Of a DNA stretch of 5,556 nucleotides, positions 1 to 5,555 are shown in pieces. The notes under the pieces are model-generated. The model was not told the origin of the DNA. It did not search any database and saw only the letters and a program-made list of their open reading frames with translations. Each line of letters begins with the position of its first letter. Within the stretch, counting starts at the first letter, position 1. Source of the DNA: Actinomycetota bacterium. Lineage in GTDB: Bacteria > Actinomycetota > Coriobacteriia > Anaerosomatales > Anaerosomataceae. The stretch covers positions 1 through 5,556 of the forward strand of contig DSAI01000020.1 in the NCBI GenBank assembly GCA_011372845.1. The letters run 5' to 3'. The translations under genes were made by a program, and so were the position numbers.

Positions 1-248
1 AGGCGCCTGATGTGATCGACGATCCCCGACCGCACCAGCGGCTCGCCTCCGGTGAGCCGGATCTTGCTGATGCCTTCTTCCGCGGCGATCCGCGCGAACC
101 GCTCGATCTCCTCGAAGGTCAGTATCTCGTCGTGCGCTTTCCACTCGATGCCGCCGGGCGGCATGCAGTAGACACATCGCAGGTTGCACCGGTCGGTGAC
201 GCTGATGCGCAGGTAGTCTATGCGGCGCCCGTGTCTATCGATCGCCAT
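1..248 (-). CDS. moaA: MoaA, GTP 3',8-cyclase (N-terminal 82 residues; runs off the left edge)
   Basis: MoaA is a cytoplasmic radical SAM enzyme that rearranges GTP to 3',8-cyclo-GTP, the first step of molybdopterin synthesis (family knowledge). The visible part holds the N-terminal [4Fe-4S] site Cys21-x3-Cys25-x2-Cys28, read as [10 protein letters not shown], preceded by the usual [12 protein letters not shown] segment. The SAM-contacting GGEP motif lies at residues 67-70 within [10 protein letters not shown]. The family is about 320-330 residues long, so roughly three quarters of the gene, including the C-terminal second cluster site, lies outside the window. The ATG at 248-246 is chosen because it gives the usual short lead before [13 protein letters not shown] and has an AAGGG ribosome binding site 8 bases upstream. 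The gene overlaps the end of mobB by 14 bases, so the two are probably translationally coupled. Nothing in the visible part is unusual. Confidence 0.95.
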   Translation of the reverse strand, partial: MAIDRHGRRIDYLRISVTDRCNLRCVYCMPPGGIEWKAHDEILTFEEIERFARIAAEEGISKIRLTGGEPLVRSGIVDHIRR

Positions 249-762
249 ACGGTCCGCCCTTCAGGAACGTGGTCTCAACGAGGTCCGCAAGGCCGGCAGC
301 ATCGTCCATCTCGAACACGGGCACGGAGCCGAGCCGCAGATCCGCGTTGTCCGTCACCAGCGCGAAGAGCTCGGTGGCCTCGCATACCAGTTCGGTGGAC
401 CTGGCACGCCGGGACACCTCGATCCGCACCTCGCCCGCGCGACGGTACCCCTCGGTGAGGAGGATGTCCACGTCGTGCGCCAGCTCGAGCAGCTCGTCCA
501 GGGACGCTTCATGATCCATCTGCCGCACCATGCCGAGCTTCGACGGCGAGCTCACGAGCGTCACCGCGGCTCCCGCCTTGGCGTGACGCCAGGAGTCCTT
601 GCCGGGCACGTCTATGTCGAAGTCGTGCACGTGGTGTTTGACACTGCCGACGCGGTAGCCGCGCTCCGTGAGAGCGCGGATCAACCGCTCCATCAACGTG
701 GTCTTGCCCGAGTCGCTCTTTCCTACGACCGAGACGACCGGGATCGCGACACTGTGGGCCAC
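235..762 (-). CDS. mobB: MobB, molybdopterin-guanine dinucleotide biosynthesis GTP-binding adaptor
   Basis: MobB is a small P-loop protein that binds GTP and assists MobA in forming the molybdopterin guanine dinucleotide cofactor; it is an accessory rather than essential factor in E. coli (family knowledge). With the start used here it is 175 residues, the normal size. Visible signatures are the Walker A loop [10 protein letters not shown] (residues 14-23), the MobB-typical [20 protein letters not shown] block (41-60) followed by AGA, and a Walker B-like DILLTEGYR (99-107). The GTG at 762-760 is chosen because it begins 1 base after the stop of the upstream 72-residue gene and puts the P-loop 14 residues in; no other ATG, GTG or TTG lies between it and the P-loop. 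An alternative GTG at 843 would add 27 low-complexity residues read out of frame through the upstream gene, and is unlikely. There is no clear Shine-Dalgarno sequence before GTG 762, so reinitiation after the upstream stop is inferred. Its partner MobA is encoded three genes upstream, fused to FdhD. Confidence 0.95.
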   Translation of the reverse strand: MAHSVAIPVVSVVGKSDSGKTTLMERLIRALTERGYRVGSVKHHVHDFDIDVPGKDSWRHAKAGAAVTLVSSPSKLGMVRQMDHEASLDELLELAHDVDILLTEGYRRAGEVRIEVSRRARSTELVCEATELFALVTDNADLRLGSVPVFEMDDAAGLADLVETTFLKGGPYGDR

Positions 763-763
763 G

Positions 764-982
764 CTAGAAGCACCCGAGGTCGCAGTTGTGGACGCGGAGA
801 CCGGCTGCGTCGGCGGCGGCGCCTGCCACCTTGTAGGGCACACCCTGGTCTTCAGCGAACTTGCGAAGCACGGGACACGTTATCTTGCCGTCGCGCGCCT
901 TGGCCTTCACGGCCTCCATCATCTCGTCAGTGACCTGCGAGGCCCATCGGGGATCCTTGAACTTCTGGCTGTCGCTGCTCAT
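764..982 (-). CDS. 72-residue cysteine-containing small protein with C-terminal CDLGCF motif, function unknown
   Basis: This is a real gene by context. Its ATG overlaps the moeA stop in an ATGA arrangement, a GAGGG ribosome binding site lies 6 bases upstream (989-993), and its stop is 1 base from the mobB start. The protein is soluble, with no signal peptide or membrane segment. The N-terminal part is charged (about residues 1-33). The rest looks like two or three short helices in a helix-turn-helix-like layout, including a VLRKFAEDQGVPYKVAGAAA segment (38-57). Cysteines are at 36 (in KITCPV), 67 and 71; the last six residues read CDLGCF, a C-x3-C pair at the very C-terminus. From memory, small proteins with a similar N-C-x-L-G-C-F ending occur near molybdenum-enzyme genes in anaerobes, but I cannot name a family or confirm this. 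A metal- or sulfur-handling helper, or a metal-responsive DNA-binding regulator, are both possible. No function is assigned. Confidence 0.85.
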   Translation of the reverse strand: MSSDSQKFKDPRWASQVTDEMMEAVKAKARDGKITCPVLRKFAEDQGVPYKVAGAAADAAGLRVHNCDLGCF

Positions 983-2220
983 GCTGTTCCCTCTTCCATA
1001 TCGAGCCGGATACAGAGGACCTCGGTCCCCGAGTTGATAAGCGATTCCCCCTCGGGGAGCGAGATCAGGCAGTTGCCACGATGCATCGAGGTGAGCAGCG
1101 CGGAGGACTGATTGCCCGAAACGGTGACCGAGTAACGCCCGTCGGAGGACCGCGTGATCCTCGAGCGCAGGAAGTACCGCTTCTCGGCTCGCTTCTTCAC
1201 GTCATGCGTCAGCCTCGCGATCGAGCGCGGACGCAGCAGCGCGCTGAAGCCGGCCATCTTGCGGATGGCCGGACGAACGAACATCTCGAAGCCCACCATC
1301 GTGGAGGTGGGGTTGCCCGGCAGCCCGAAGAAGGGGGTCTCGCCGATGGCGCCGAACGTCTGGGGTCCGCCCGGACGCATCGCGACCTTCCAGAACGCCA
1401 GTTCGCCGATCTCCTCGAGCACCTTCTTGACGACGTCGAAATCGCCCATGCTCACGCCCCCCGTGGTAACCATCAGATCGAACTCGGGGGCGCGCTCCAG
1501 CATGGACCTCGTGTGCTCTTCGGTATCGCGGGCCACACCGAGGATGTGCGGCTCTCCGCCTGCGGCGATCACCTGAGCGGCGAGCGAGTACGAGTTGGAG
1601 TTGCGGATCTTGCCGGGGCCGGGCTTCTCGGTCACATCCACGAGCTCGTCGCCCGTGGAGACGATTGCGACGCGCGGTCTCCGGTACACCGACAGGGTGT
1701 CGTGACCGACCGATGCGGCCAGCCCGATCGCTGCGGGTCCGATCTTCTCTCCGGTGAGCAACACGGAGTCGCCGGCTCTGACCTCCTCGCCGCGTGTGCG
1801 GACGTTCTCACCGCACGACGGGGCGGTCAGGATCTCGACCGATCCGCCGGGTCCGCCGTCCAGCGTACCGGGCCGGGTGCGCTCCACCATGACCACCGTA
1901 TCCGCACCCGCGGGCATCGGAGCGCCGGTCATGATGCGGGAGGCGGTGCCCGGTACCACGGTGACCTGCGGCGAGACGCCGGCGGGTATGTGCTCGACGA
2001 CGTCAAGGACGACCGGCGTATCGGCCGAGGCGGTCCTGACGTCGGCGTGGCGGACGGCGTACCCGTCCATGGCCGAGTTGTCGAAAGGCGCGACGTCGAT
2101 GTCCGATACGACATCCTCGGCCAGCACGCGCCAGAGTGCCGCGAGGAGGTCGACCCGCTCCGGCTCCAGCCGGGAGATGCGGGAGAGTACCTGCCCCTGG
2201 GCCTCTTCGACGCTGATCAT
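979..2220 (-). CDS. moeA: MoeA, molybdopterin molybdenumtransferase (Mo/W insertase)
   Basis: MoeA inserts molybdate, or tungstate in some organisms, into adenylylated molybdopterin in the cytoplasm, releasing AMP (family knowledge). The 413 residues match the family's usual length of about 400-410. Conserved blocks run in order: PFDNSAMDGYAV (45-56), RIMTGAPMPAGADTVVMVE (95-113), GENVRTRGEEVRAGD (137-151), the MogA-like domain with STGDEL (188-193), IRNSNSYSL (205-213), TTGGVSMGDFDVVK (252-265) and FFGLPGNPTST (297-307). A C-terminal MoeA domain IV follows (about 330-407). One active-site segment reads WKVAMRPGGP (277-286); E. coli has IKPGK in the equivalent stretch, so two lysines are replaced by Arg and Gly here. 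The ATG at 2220 directly follows the fdhD stop (TAGATG) and has an AGAGGG site 7 bases upstream (2228-2233). The gene overlaps the next small gene by 4 bases. No separate mogA is seen in the window. Confidence 0.97.
   Translation of the reverse strand: MISVEEAQGQVLSRISRLEPERVDLLAALWRVLAEDVVSDIDVAPFDNSAMDGYAVRHADVRTASADTPVVLDVVEHIPAGVSPQVTVVPGTASRIMTGAPMPAGADTVVMVERTRPGTLDGGPGGSVEILTAPSCGENVRTRGEEVRAGDSVLLTGEKIGPAAIGLAASVGHDTLSVYRRPRVAIVSTGDELVDVTEKPGPGKIRNSNSYSLAAQVIAAGGEPHILGVARDTEEHTRSMLERAPEFDLMVTTGGVSMGDFDVVKKVLEEIGELAFWKVAMRPGGPQTFGAIGETPFFGLPGNPTSTMVGFEMFVRPAIRKMAGFSALLRPRSIARLTHDVKKRAEKRYFLRSRITRSSDGRYSVTVSGNQSSALLTSMHRGNCLISLPEGESLINSGTEVLCIRLDMEEGTA
989..993 (-). promoter_or_regulatory. 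Ribosome binding site of the 72-residue gene
   Basis: GAGGG lies 6 bases before the ATG at 982, inside the last codons of moeA. Because the gene is short, this site together with the ATGA overlap is the main sequence evidence that it is translated. Confidence 0.7.
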
Positions 2221-3627
2221 CTACTCACCCTCTTCTTCCGAGACTCTGATCCGATTCGGATGCGTGTAAACAACGAGCTTACCACCGCGTGCATACCCAA
2301 CCAGCGTGAGACCTGCCCTCTCGGCGATCTCTGCGGCAAGGTCGGTGACGGCCGTGCGGGAGACGACCACGGGAACGCGGGCCTTGGCGGCCTTGACCGC
2401 CATCTCATAACTGATACGACCGGTGGTAAGGAGGACCGTGTCGCGAGTGTCGATGCCGTCGAGCCAGATCCGGCCGAACAGCTTGTCGAGCGCGTTGTGC
2501 CTCCCCACGTCTTCGCGCACCAGCAGGAGGTCCCGGCCTCGTCCGATACCGCACGAGTGCATGCCGCCGGTGTCGCGGTATGCCGAAGCCGCGCGGGCGA
2601 GCTGTCCCACCAGGTCATAGACGACCTCGGAGTCCACCTGCACATCGGACTCCACGGCCTCGATGCCCCTGGCGTGGCCCACCGACGCGAACGTGATCCC
2701 TTTGCCGCAGCCCGATGTCACGTACCGCTTGCGCTCGGCCACGTCGGGCGGCGCTTCCTCGCGCGAGCGAACGTAGACGAGTCCTCGCTTGTGGTCGACG
2801 TCCACACCCTCGAGCGCGTCACGGTCGCTGATGAAGCCTTCCGCCAACAGGAAGCCGACACCCAGACCCGCAAGATCCTCGGGGGATGACTGCATCGTGG
2901 CGATCTCGCCGTCGTTGAGGAAGACGGTGATGGGGCGCTCTGACGGCATCCCGCGCGATGCTCGTGCACCCACCTCGATGATGGACACCCGGGGCGCCGG
3001 AGCCTTCGACTCCTGTGAGCTCAGATCCCGGGACTCCAGCAACTCGTCGGGCGTATTGATGTTCACGATGCTCTTGAGCCCGGGGTCGACCGCACGGAAC
3101 GTCTCGAGCGGCACCTCGACCGTCTTGACCGCGGGTACCAGGGCCATCAGCCGCCGACGTCCCGACGCCAGCACCCGGCGAGCCTCTGACAGGCAGCTGG
3201 TGTGATACAGGGCGAGTAACGGCTCGGGGCCCTTCTCGCCCACCGGGACCACCACCTGGGCGCCGTCCCGTGCTTCCCATAGCGTCCGGATGACCGAGGG
3301 CTCCAGCCAGGGCATGTCGGCGGCAAGCGCCAGGACCCACTCGTCCGTGGTATTGGCCAGCGCCGTGACGAGCCCGCCGAGAGGCCCCTGGTACGCGACC
3401 TCGTCTGCGAGCACCTCGACCGACGCGGCCAGCCCCGCGTGCCGGATGGTGTCCGGCCGGTTCGTGACCACCACGACATGACGGCAAACACGGGCGGCCG
3501 TCTCGGCCACCCGCCGCACGAGCGGTTCGCCGTCAAAGAGCAGGAGCGTCTTATCGACGCCCATCCGCTGGGATCGGCCACCCGCCAAAACAGCGGCGGT
3601 GACCGGGATTCGACTTGTCTCAGGCAC
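2221..3627 (-). CDS. mobA-fdhD: MobA-FdhD fusion: molybdenum cofactor guanylyltransferase joined to formate dehydrogenase cofactor sulfurtransferase
   Basis: One uninterrupted frame of 468 residues encodes two proteins that are normally separate. The N-terminal domain (about 7-197) is MobA, which transfers GMP from GTP to Mo/W-molybdopterin to form MGD. It shows the nucleotide loop LAGGRSQRMG with DK (14-26), QGPLGG (80-85), the Mg-binding DMP (104-106) and NINTPDEL (189-196). After a short hydrophilic, Ala/Pro-containing linker (about 198-213) comes an apparently full-length FdhD domain (about 213-463). In E. coli, FdhD carries sulfur from IscS to bis-MGD before its insertion into formate dehydrogenase. 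Its signatures are VGFLLAEGFI (257-266), TSGCGKG around Cys307, GGMHSCGI with Cys359, EDVGRHNALDK (372-382) and GRISYEMAVKAA (403-414). E. coli FdhD has a two-cysteine CGxCG-type loop; only one Cys is present here. The start is GTG 3627, because a GGAGG site lies 5 bases upstream and MobA proteins begin shortly before LAGG. The ATG at 3639 and GTG at 3708 lack good ribosome binding sites. The domain assignments are firm; that the product stays fused in the cell is inferred. Confidence 0.93.
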   Translation of the reverse strand: MPETSRIPVTAAVLAGGRSQRMGVDKTLLLFDGEPLVRRVAETAARVCRHVVVVTNRPDTIRHAGLAASVEVLADEVAYQGPLGGLVTALANTTDEWVLALAADMPWLEPSVIRTLWEARDGAQVVVPVGEKGPEPLLALYHTSCLSEARRVLASGRRRLMALVPAVKTVEVPLETFRAVDPGLKSIVNINTPDELLESRDLSSQESKAPAPRVSIIEVGARASRGMPSERPITVFLNDGEIATMQSSPEDLAGLGVGFLLAEGFISDRDALEGVDVDHKRGLVYVRSREEAPPDVAERKRYVTSGCGKGITFASVGHARGIEAVESDVQVDSEVVYDLVGQLARAASAYRDTGGMHSCGIGRGRDLLLVREDVGRHNALDKLFGRIWLDGIDTRDTVLLTTGRISYEMAVKAAKARVPVVVSRTAVTDLAAEIAERAGLTLVGYARGGKLVVYTHPNRIRVSEEEGE

Positions 3628-3688
3628 GCCTACCTCCATCGCGAGTGCCGGCCCGCGAGCGTCGCGCCCGGTGGACGCGGCCCAGGTA
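3628..3688. other. 61-base gap between tupC and mobA-fdhD
   Basis: This is the only real intergenic space in the window. It is very GC-rich and carries the ribosome binding site of mobA-fdhD at its downstream end. It contains a 5-bp stem with a 3-base loop (cgcga-gcg-tcgcg, 3654-3666), with no T-run after it, so it is not a recognisable intrinsic terminator. At the tupC end, an odd-centred palindrome ggtatcatacc (3685-3695) spans the tupC stop codon. A short TACCC/GGGTA hairpin (3692-3705) lies just upstream of it on the message. I see no convincing -10/-35 pair. Read-through from tupC into mobA-fdhD is the simplest interpretation. Confidence 0.5.
3633..3637 (-). promoter_or_regulatory. Ribosome binding site of mobA-fdhD (decides the start)
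   Basis: The minus strand reads GGAGG, then TAGGC, then GTG. This perfect Shine-Dalgarno core, 5 bases before GTG 3627, supports that start over the in-frame ATG at 3639, which itself overlaps the GGAGG, and over the GTG at 3708 inside tupC. Confidence 0.8.
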
Positions 3689-4819
3689 TCATACCCCAGA
3701 GGGTACACCTACTGCAGAGGCTACCGTGACCGAGGTCGCTTTGAACAGGGCGACCACCTCGGAACCGGGCTCAAGGCCCATCTCGCGCGCCGAGGCTCGT
3801 GATACCGATGCGGCGATGCGGAACCCGTTGGAGGACAGACTGATCCTATCGGTGCCGCCCCGCCGCTCCACCCCGTCGACGCGCATGCGGAGGCGGTTGC
3901 GAGCGGAGGATTGCGGGATATCGACGTCCGCATCGAAGAGCAGCACGTCTTCGGGACGGATGCCCACGAGAACGTCGATCCCAACGGGAAGGTCGGTCAC
4001 CGCGAAGACCCGCTCGCCGCCCACAGACACCTCGGCCACGCCTTCCGAACGGCCCACGATCCCACCGTGAAGCGCGGTCTCCATCCCGATGAAGTCCGCG
4101 ACCCACTCGGTGGTGGGCAGGGTCATCACCTCGTCCACGCCGCCGCTTCGCACGACGCGGCCCTCGTTGATGATCGTGACCCGGTCGGCCACCACCATCG
4201 CCTCGTCCTGGTCGTGGGTGACGTAGAGCGCGGTCACACCCTCGGCCGAGAGGATCTCCGAGAAGTCGGTGACCAGACGCCGCTTGATGAGCGGATCGAG
4301 GTATGAGAGCGGTTCGTCAAGGAGCATGATCCGCGGCTCGAGCACCAGCGCGCGGGCAAGCGCCACCCGCTGCGCCTCGCCTCCGGAGAGCTGGAGCGCC
4401 GAGGATTTCTGCGTCCCGCCCAGGCCCACGCGTTCGAGCGCCGCCGCCACGCGCTCATCCCGTTGTTCGCGCGGGACCTTGCGGAGGGCCAGGCCGTAGG
4501 CGACGTTCTCGCCCACGGTCCCCTTGAAGAGGTACGGGTTCTGGAAGACGGCCGCCATCATCATGCGCGCGGACTTGTCGCCCGGCTCCACGGGCCTGCC
4601 GTCGAGCGTCACATGGCCGTGGGCCGGCTTCTCGAGCAGACCGAGGATGCGGAGCAGCGTGGACTTGCCGGAGCCAGAAGGGCCCAGGATGGCGTGCGTC
4701 TCACCGTTGCAGAGCTCGAAGCGCTCGACCTCGAGCACGGTCCGCTTATGGTACCTGACCTCGATGTCCTCGCCCACGATGATGGGGGTGCGCGTGCACG
4801 CGGGGGTCCTAGCGCTCAT
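3689..4819 (-). CDS. tupC: Tungstate/molybdate ABC transporter ATP-binding protein with C-terminal Mop/TOBE domain (TupC-like)
   Basis: This is the ATPase of the oxyanion importer, acting on the cytoplasmic face of the membrane with the permease encoded just upstream. The 376 residues contain a complete ABC domain: Walker A GPSGSGKST (46-54), Q-loop Gln93 (FQNP), signature LSGGEAQ (144-150), Walker B IMLLDEP (164-170), D-loop LSYLD, and switch His202 (YVTHDQDEA). The C-terminal region (about 280-370) has GIRPEDVLLF, then NRLRMRV (308-314) and ends with LEPGSEVVALFKATSV (349-364), typical of the Mop/TOBE module of ModC-type ATPases. In that family the module binds molybdate or tungstate and can inhibit transport when the cell is replete. 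The ATG at 4819 overlaps the permease gene by 11 bases, and its GGAGGG ribosome binding site is buried in a perfect hairpin. Tungstate rather than molybdate is inferred from the permease; vanadate or broad oxyanion uptake remains possible. Confidence 0.9.
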   Translation of the reverse strand: MSARTPACTRTPIIVGEDIEVRYHKRTVLEVERFELCNGETHAILGPSGSGKSTLLRILGLLEKPAHGHVTLDGRPVEPGDKSARMMMAAVFQNPYLFKGTVGENVAYGLALRKVPREQRDERVAAALERVGLGGTQKSSALQLSGGEAQRVALARALVLEPRIMLLDEPLSYLDPLIKRRLVTDFSEILSAEGVTALYVTHDQDEAMVVADRVTIINEGRVVRSGGVDEVMTLPTTEWVADFIGMETALHGGIVGRSEGVAEVSVGGERVFAVTDLPVGIDVLVGIRPEDVLLFDADVDIPQSSARNRLRMRVDGVERRGGTDRISLSSNGFRIAASVSRASAREMGLEPGSEVVALFKATSVTVASAVGVPSGV

Positions 4820-5543
4820 ACCGCCCTCCCGAATGCTGGAGGGCGGTCAGCCCGTTGTTGATGACGAACGCGATGCCGATGAGGATGAACCCGAGCGCGA
4901 GCGCGATGCCGAAGTTGCCCTTGCGGCTCTCGAGAACGATCGCGGTGGTCATCACGCGCGTCTGGCCTTCGATGTTGCCGCCGACCATCATGACCGCCCC
5001 GACCTCGGAGATGATGCCGCCGAACCCGGCCACGACCGCCGCCATGACGCCCCGGCGCGCCTCCTTCACCACAAGCGCCGCCTCCTGCCAGGCCGAAGCG
5101 CCGAGCGAGCGGGCCTGGAGCCTGAGCTCCACGGGCACCGAGCCGATGGCCGCCGCGGTCACGCCGGTCACCAGCGGGGTGGAGATGACCACCTGCGCGA
5201 AGATCATCGCGGGCAGCGTGAAGAGCATGCGCGGAGCTATCGAGCCAAACAGGGACATCCACAACTCGGAGACCGGACCAGTGCGCGAGAGCAGGATGTA
5301 CACCGTCAGGCCGGCGACCACCGGAGGCAGGCCCATGCCCGTGTTCACGAGCACCTGCACCAAGCGCCGCCCCACGAAACGCCGTGACCCGATGAGGTAG
5401 CCGAGCGGAACGCCGATCGCCATCGCGATCGCGATCGAGATGCCGGACACCTTGAGCGACAGACCTATGATCCCGTACAGCGTGAGGTCGCCGCTGACGA
5501 GCATCCTGCCCGCCTCGACCACAGCCTCCCACAGGGTTTCCAT
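4809..5543 (-). CDS. tupB: Tungstate ABC transporter permease (TupB-like)
   Basis: This is an inner-membrane channel subunit of an oxyanion importer, 244 residues long. Hydrophobic segments are visible at about 23-52, 61-86, 105-133, 164-188 and 211-232, which fits a five-helix permease. The cytoplasmic EAA-type coupling loop runs from RSLGASAWQEAALVVKEA (145-162) to the GFGGIISEVGAVMMVGGNI block (173-191), followed by TRVMTTAIVLESRKG (195-209). The SEVGAVMMVGGNI/TRVMTTAI combination is what I associate with TupB (tungstate) permeases; ModB usually has GEFGATxMxAGNIPG-like sequence instead. The first part reads GFGGII where relatives often have GFGRAI. The ATG at 5543 has AAGGAG upstream with good spacing. 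A gene for the periplasmic or lipoprotein tungstate-binding protein (tupA) is expected immediately to the right but is outside the window. Substrate specificity lies in that missing protein, so tungstate is a family-based inference. Confidence 0.9.
   Translation of the reverse strand: METLWEAVVEAGRMLVSGDLTLYGIIGLSLKVSGISIAIAMAIGVPLGYLIGSRRFVGRRLVQVLVNTGMGLPPVVAGLTVYILLSRTGPVSELWMSLFGSIAPRMLFTLPAMIFAQVVISTPLVTGVTAAAIGSVPVELRLQARSLGASAWQEAALVVKEARRGVMAAVVAGFGGIISEVGAVMMVGGNIEGQTRVMTTAIVLESRKGNFGIALALGFILIGIAFVINNGLTALQHSGGRYER
4820..4847 (-). promoter_or_regulatory. Perfect 10-bp hairpin covering the tupC ribosome binding site
   Basis: Bases 4820-4829 and 4838-4847 are exact reverse complements separated by an 8-base loop (4830-4837). 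On the message the 3' arm reads GGAGGGCGGU and is followed at once by the tupC AUG, so the arm contains the Shine-Dalgarno sequence. The hairpin lies within the last codons of tupB, whose stop is at 4811-4809. Ribosomes finishing tupB would melt it. The inferred role is translational coupling that keeps ATPase synthesis tied to permease synthesis. There is no U-run, so it is not a terminator. Confidence 0.75.
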
Positions 5544-5549
5544 GCGCGG

Positions 5550-5555
5550 CTCCTT
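5550..5555 (-). promoter_or_regulatory. Ribosome binding site of tupB
   Basis: AAGGAG lies 6 bases before the ATG at 5543. It confirms the permease start at the extreme right of the window; any promoter or leader lies beyond the edge. Confidence 0.8.

Noticed and set aside
220..933. Plus-strand frames of about 150-240 codons at the left end
   Set aside because: Antisense to moaA, mobB and the small gene; the translations contain no family signature.
1081..2889. A 602-codon open frame on the plus strand, opposite moeA and the FdhD domain
   Set aside because: It is rich in Arg, Gly, His and Asp with no recognisable motif, and lies exactly antisense to two well-supported genes. Long antisense frames are expected in GC-rich DNA with strong third-position bias.
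3654..3666. Stem cgcga/tcgcg as a terminator after tupC
   Set aside because: Only 5 bp with a 3-base loop and no T-run downstream; likely chance in GC-rich sequence.
3628..3708. N-terminal extension of MobA-FdhD to GTG 3708 or ATG 3639
   Set aside because: No ribosome binding site at either; the extension is not MobA-like, and the GTG 3708 version overlaps tupC. GTG 3627 has GGAGG at good spacing.
4524..5387. A 287-codon plus-strand frame opposite tupC and tupB
   Set aside because: Low-complexity, charged translation with no domain, fully antisense to conserved transporter genes; a composition artefact.
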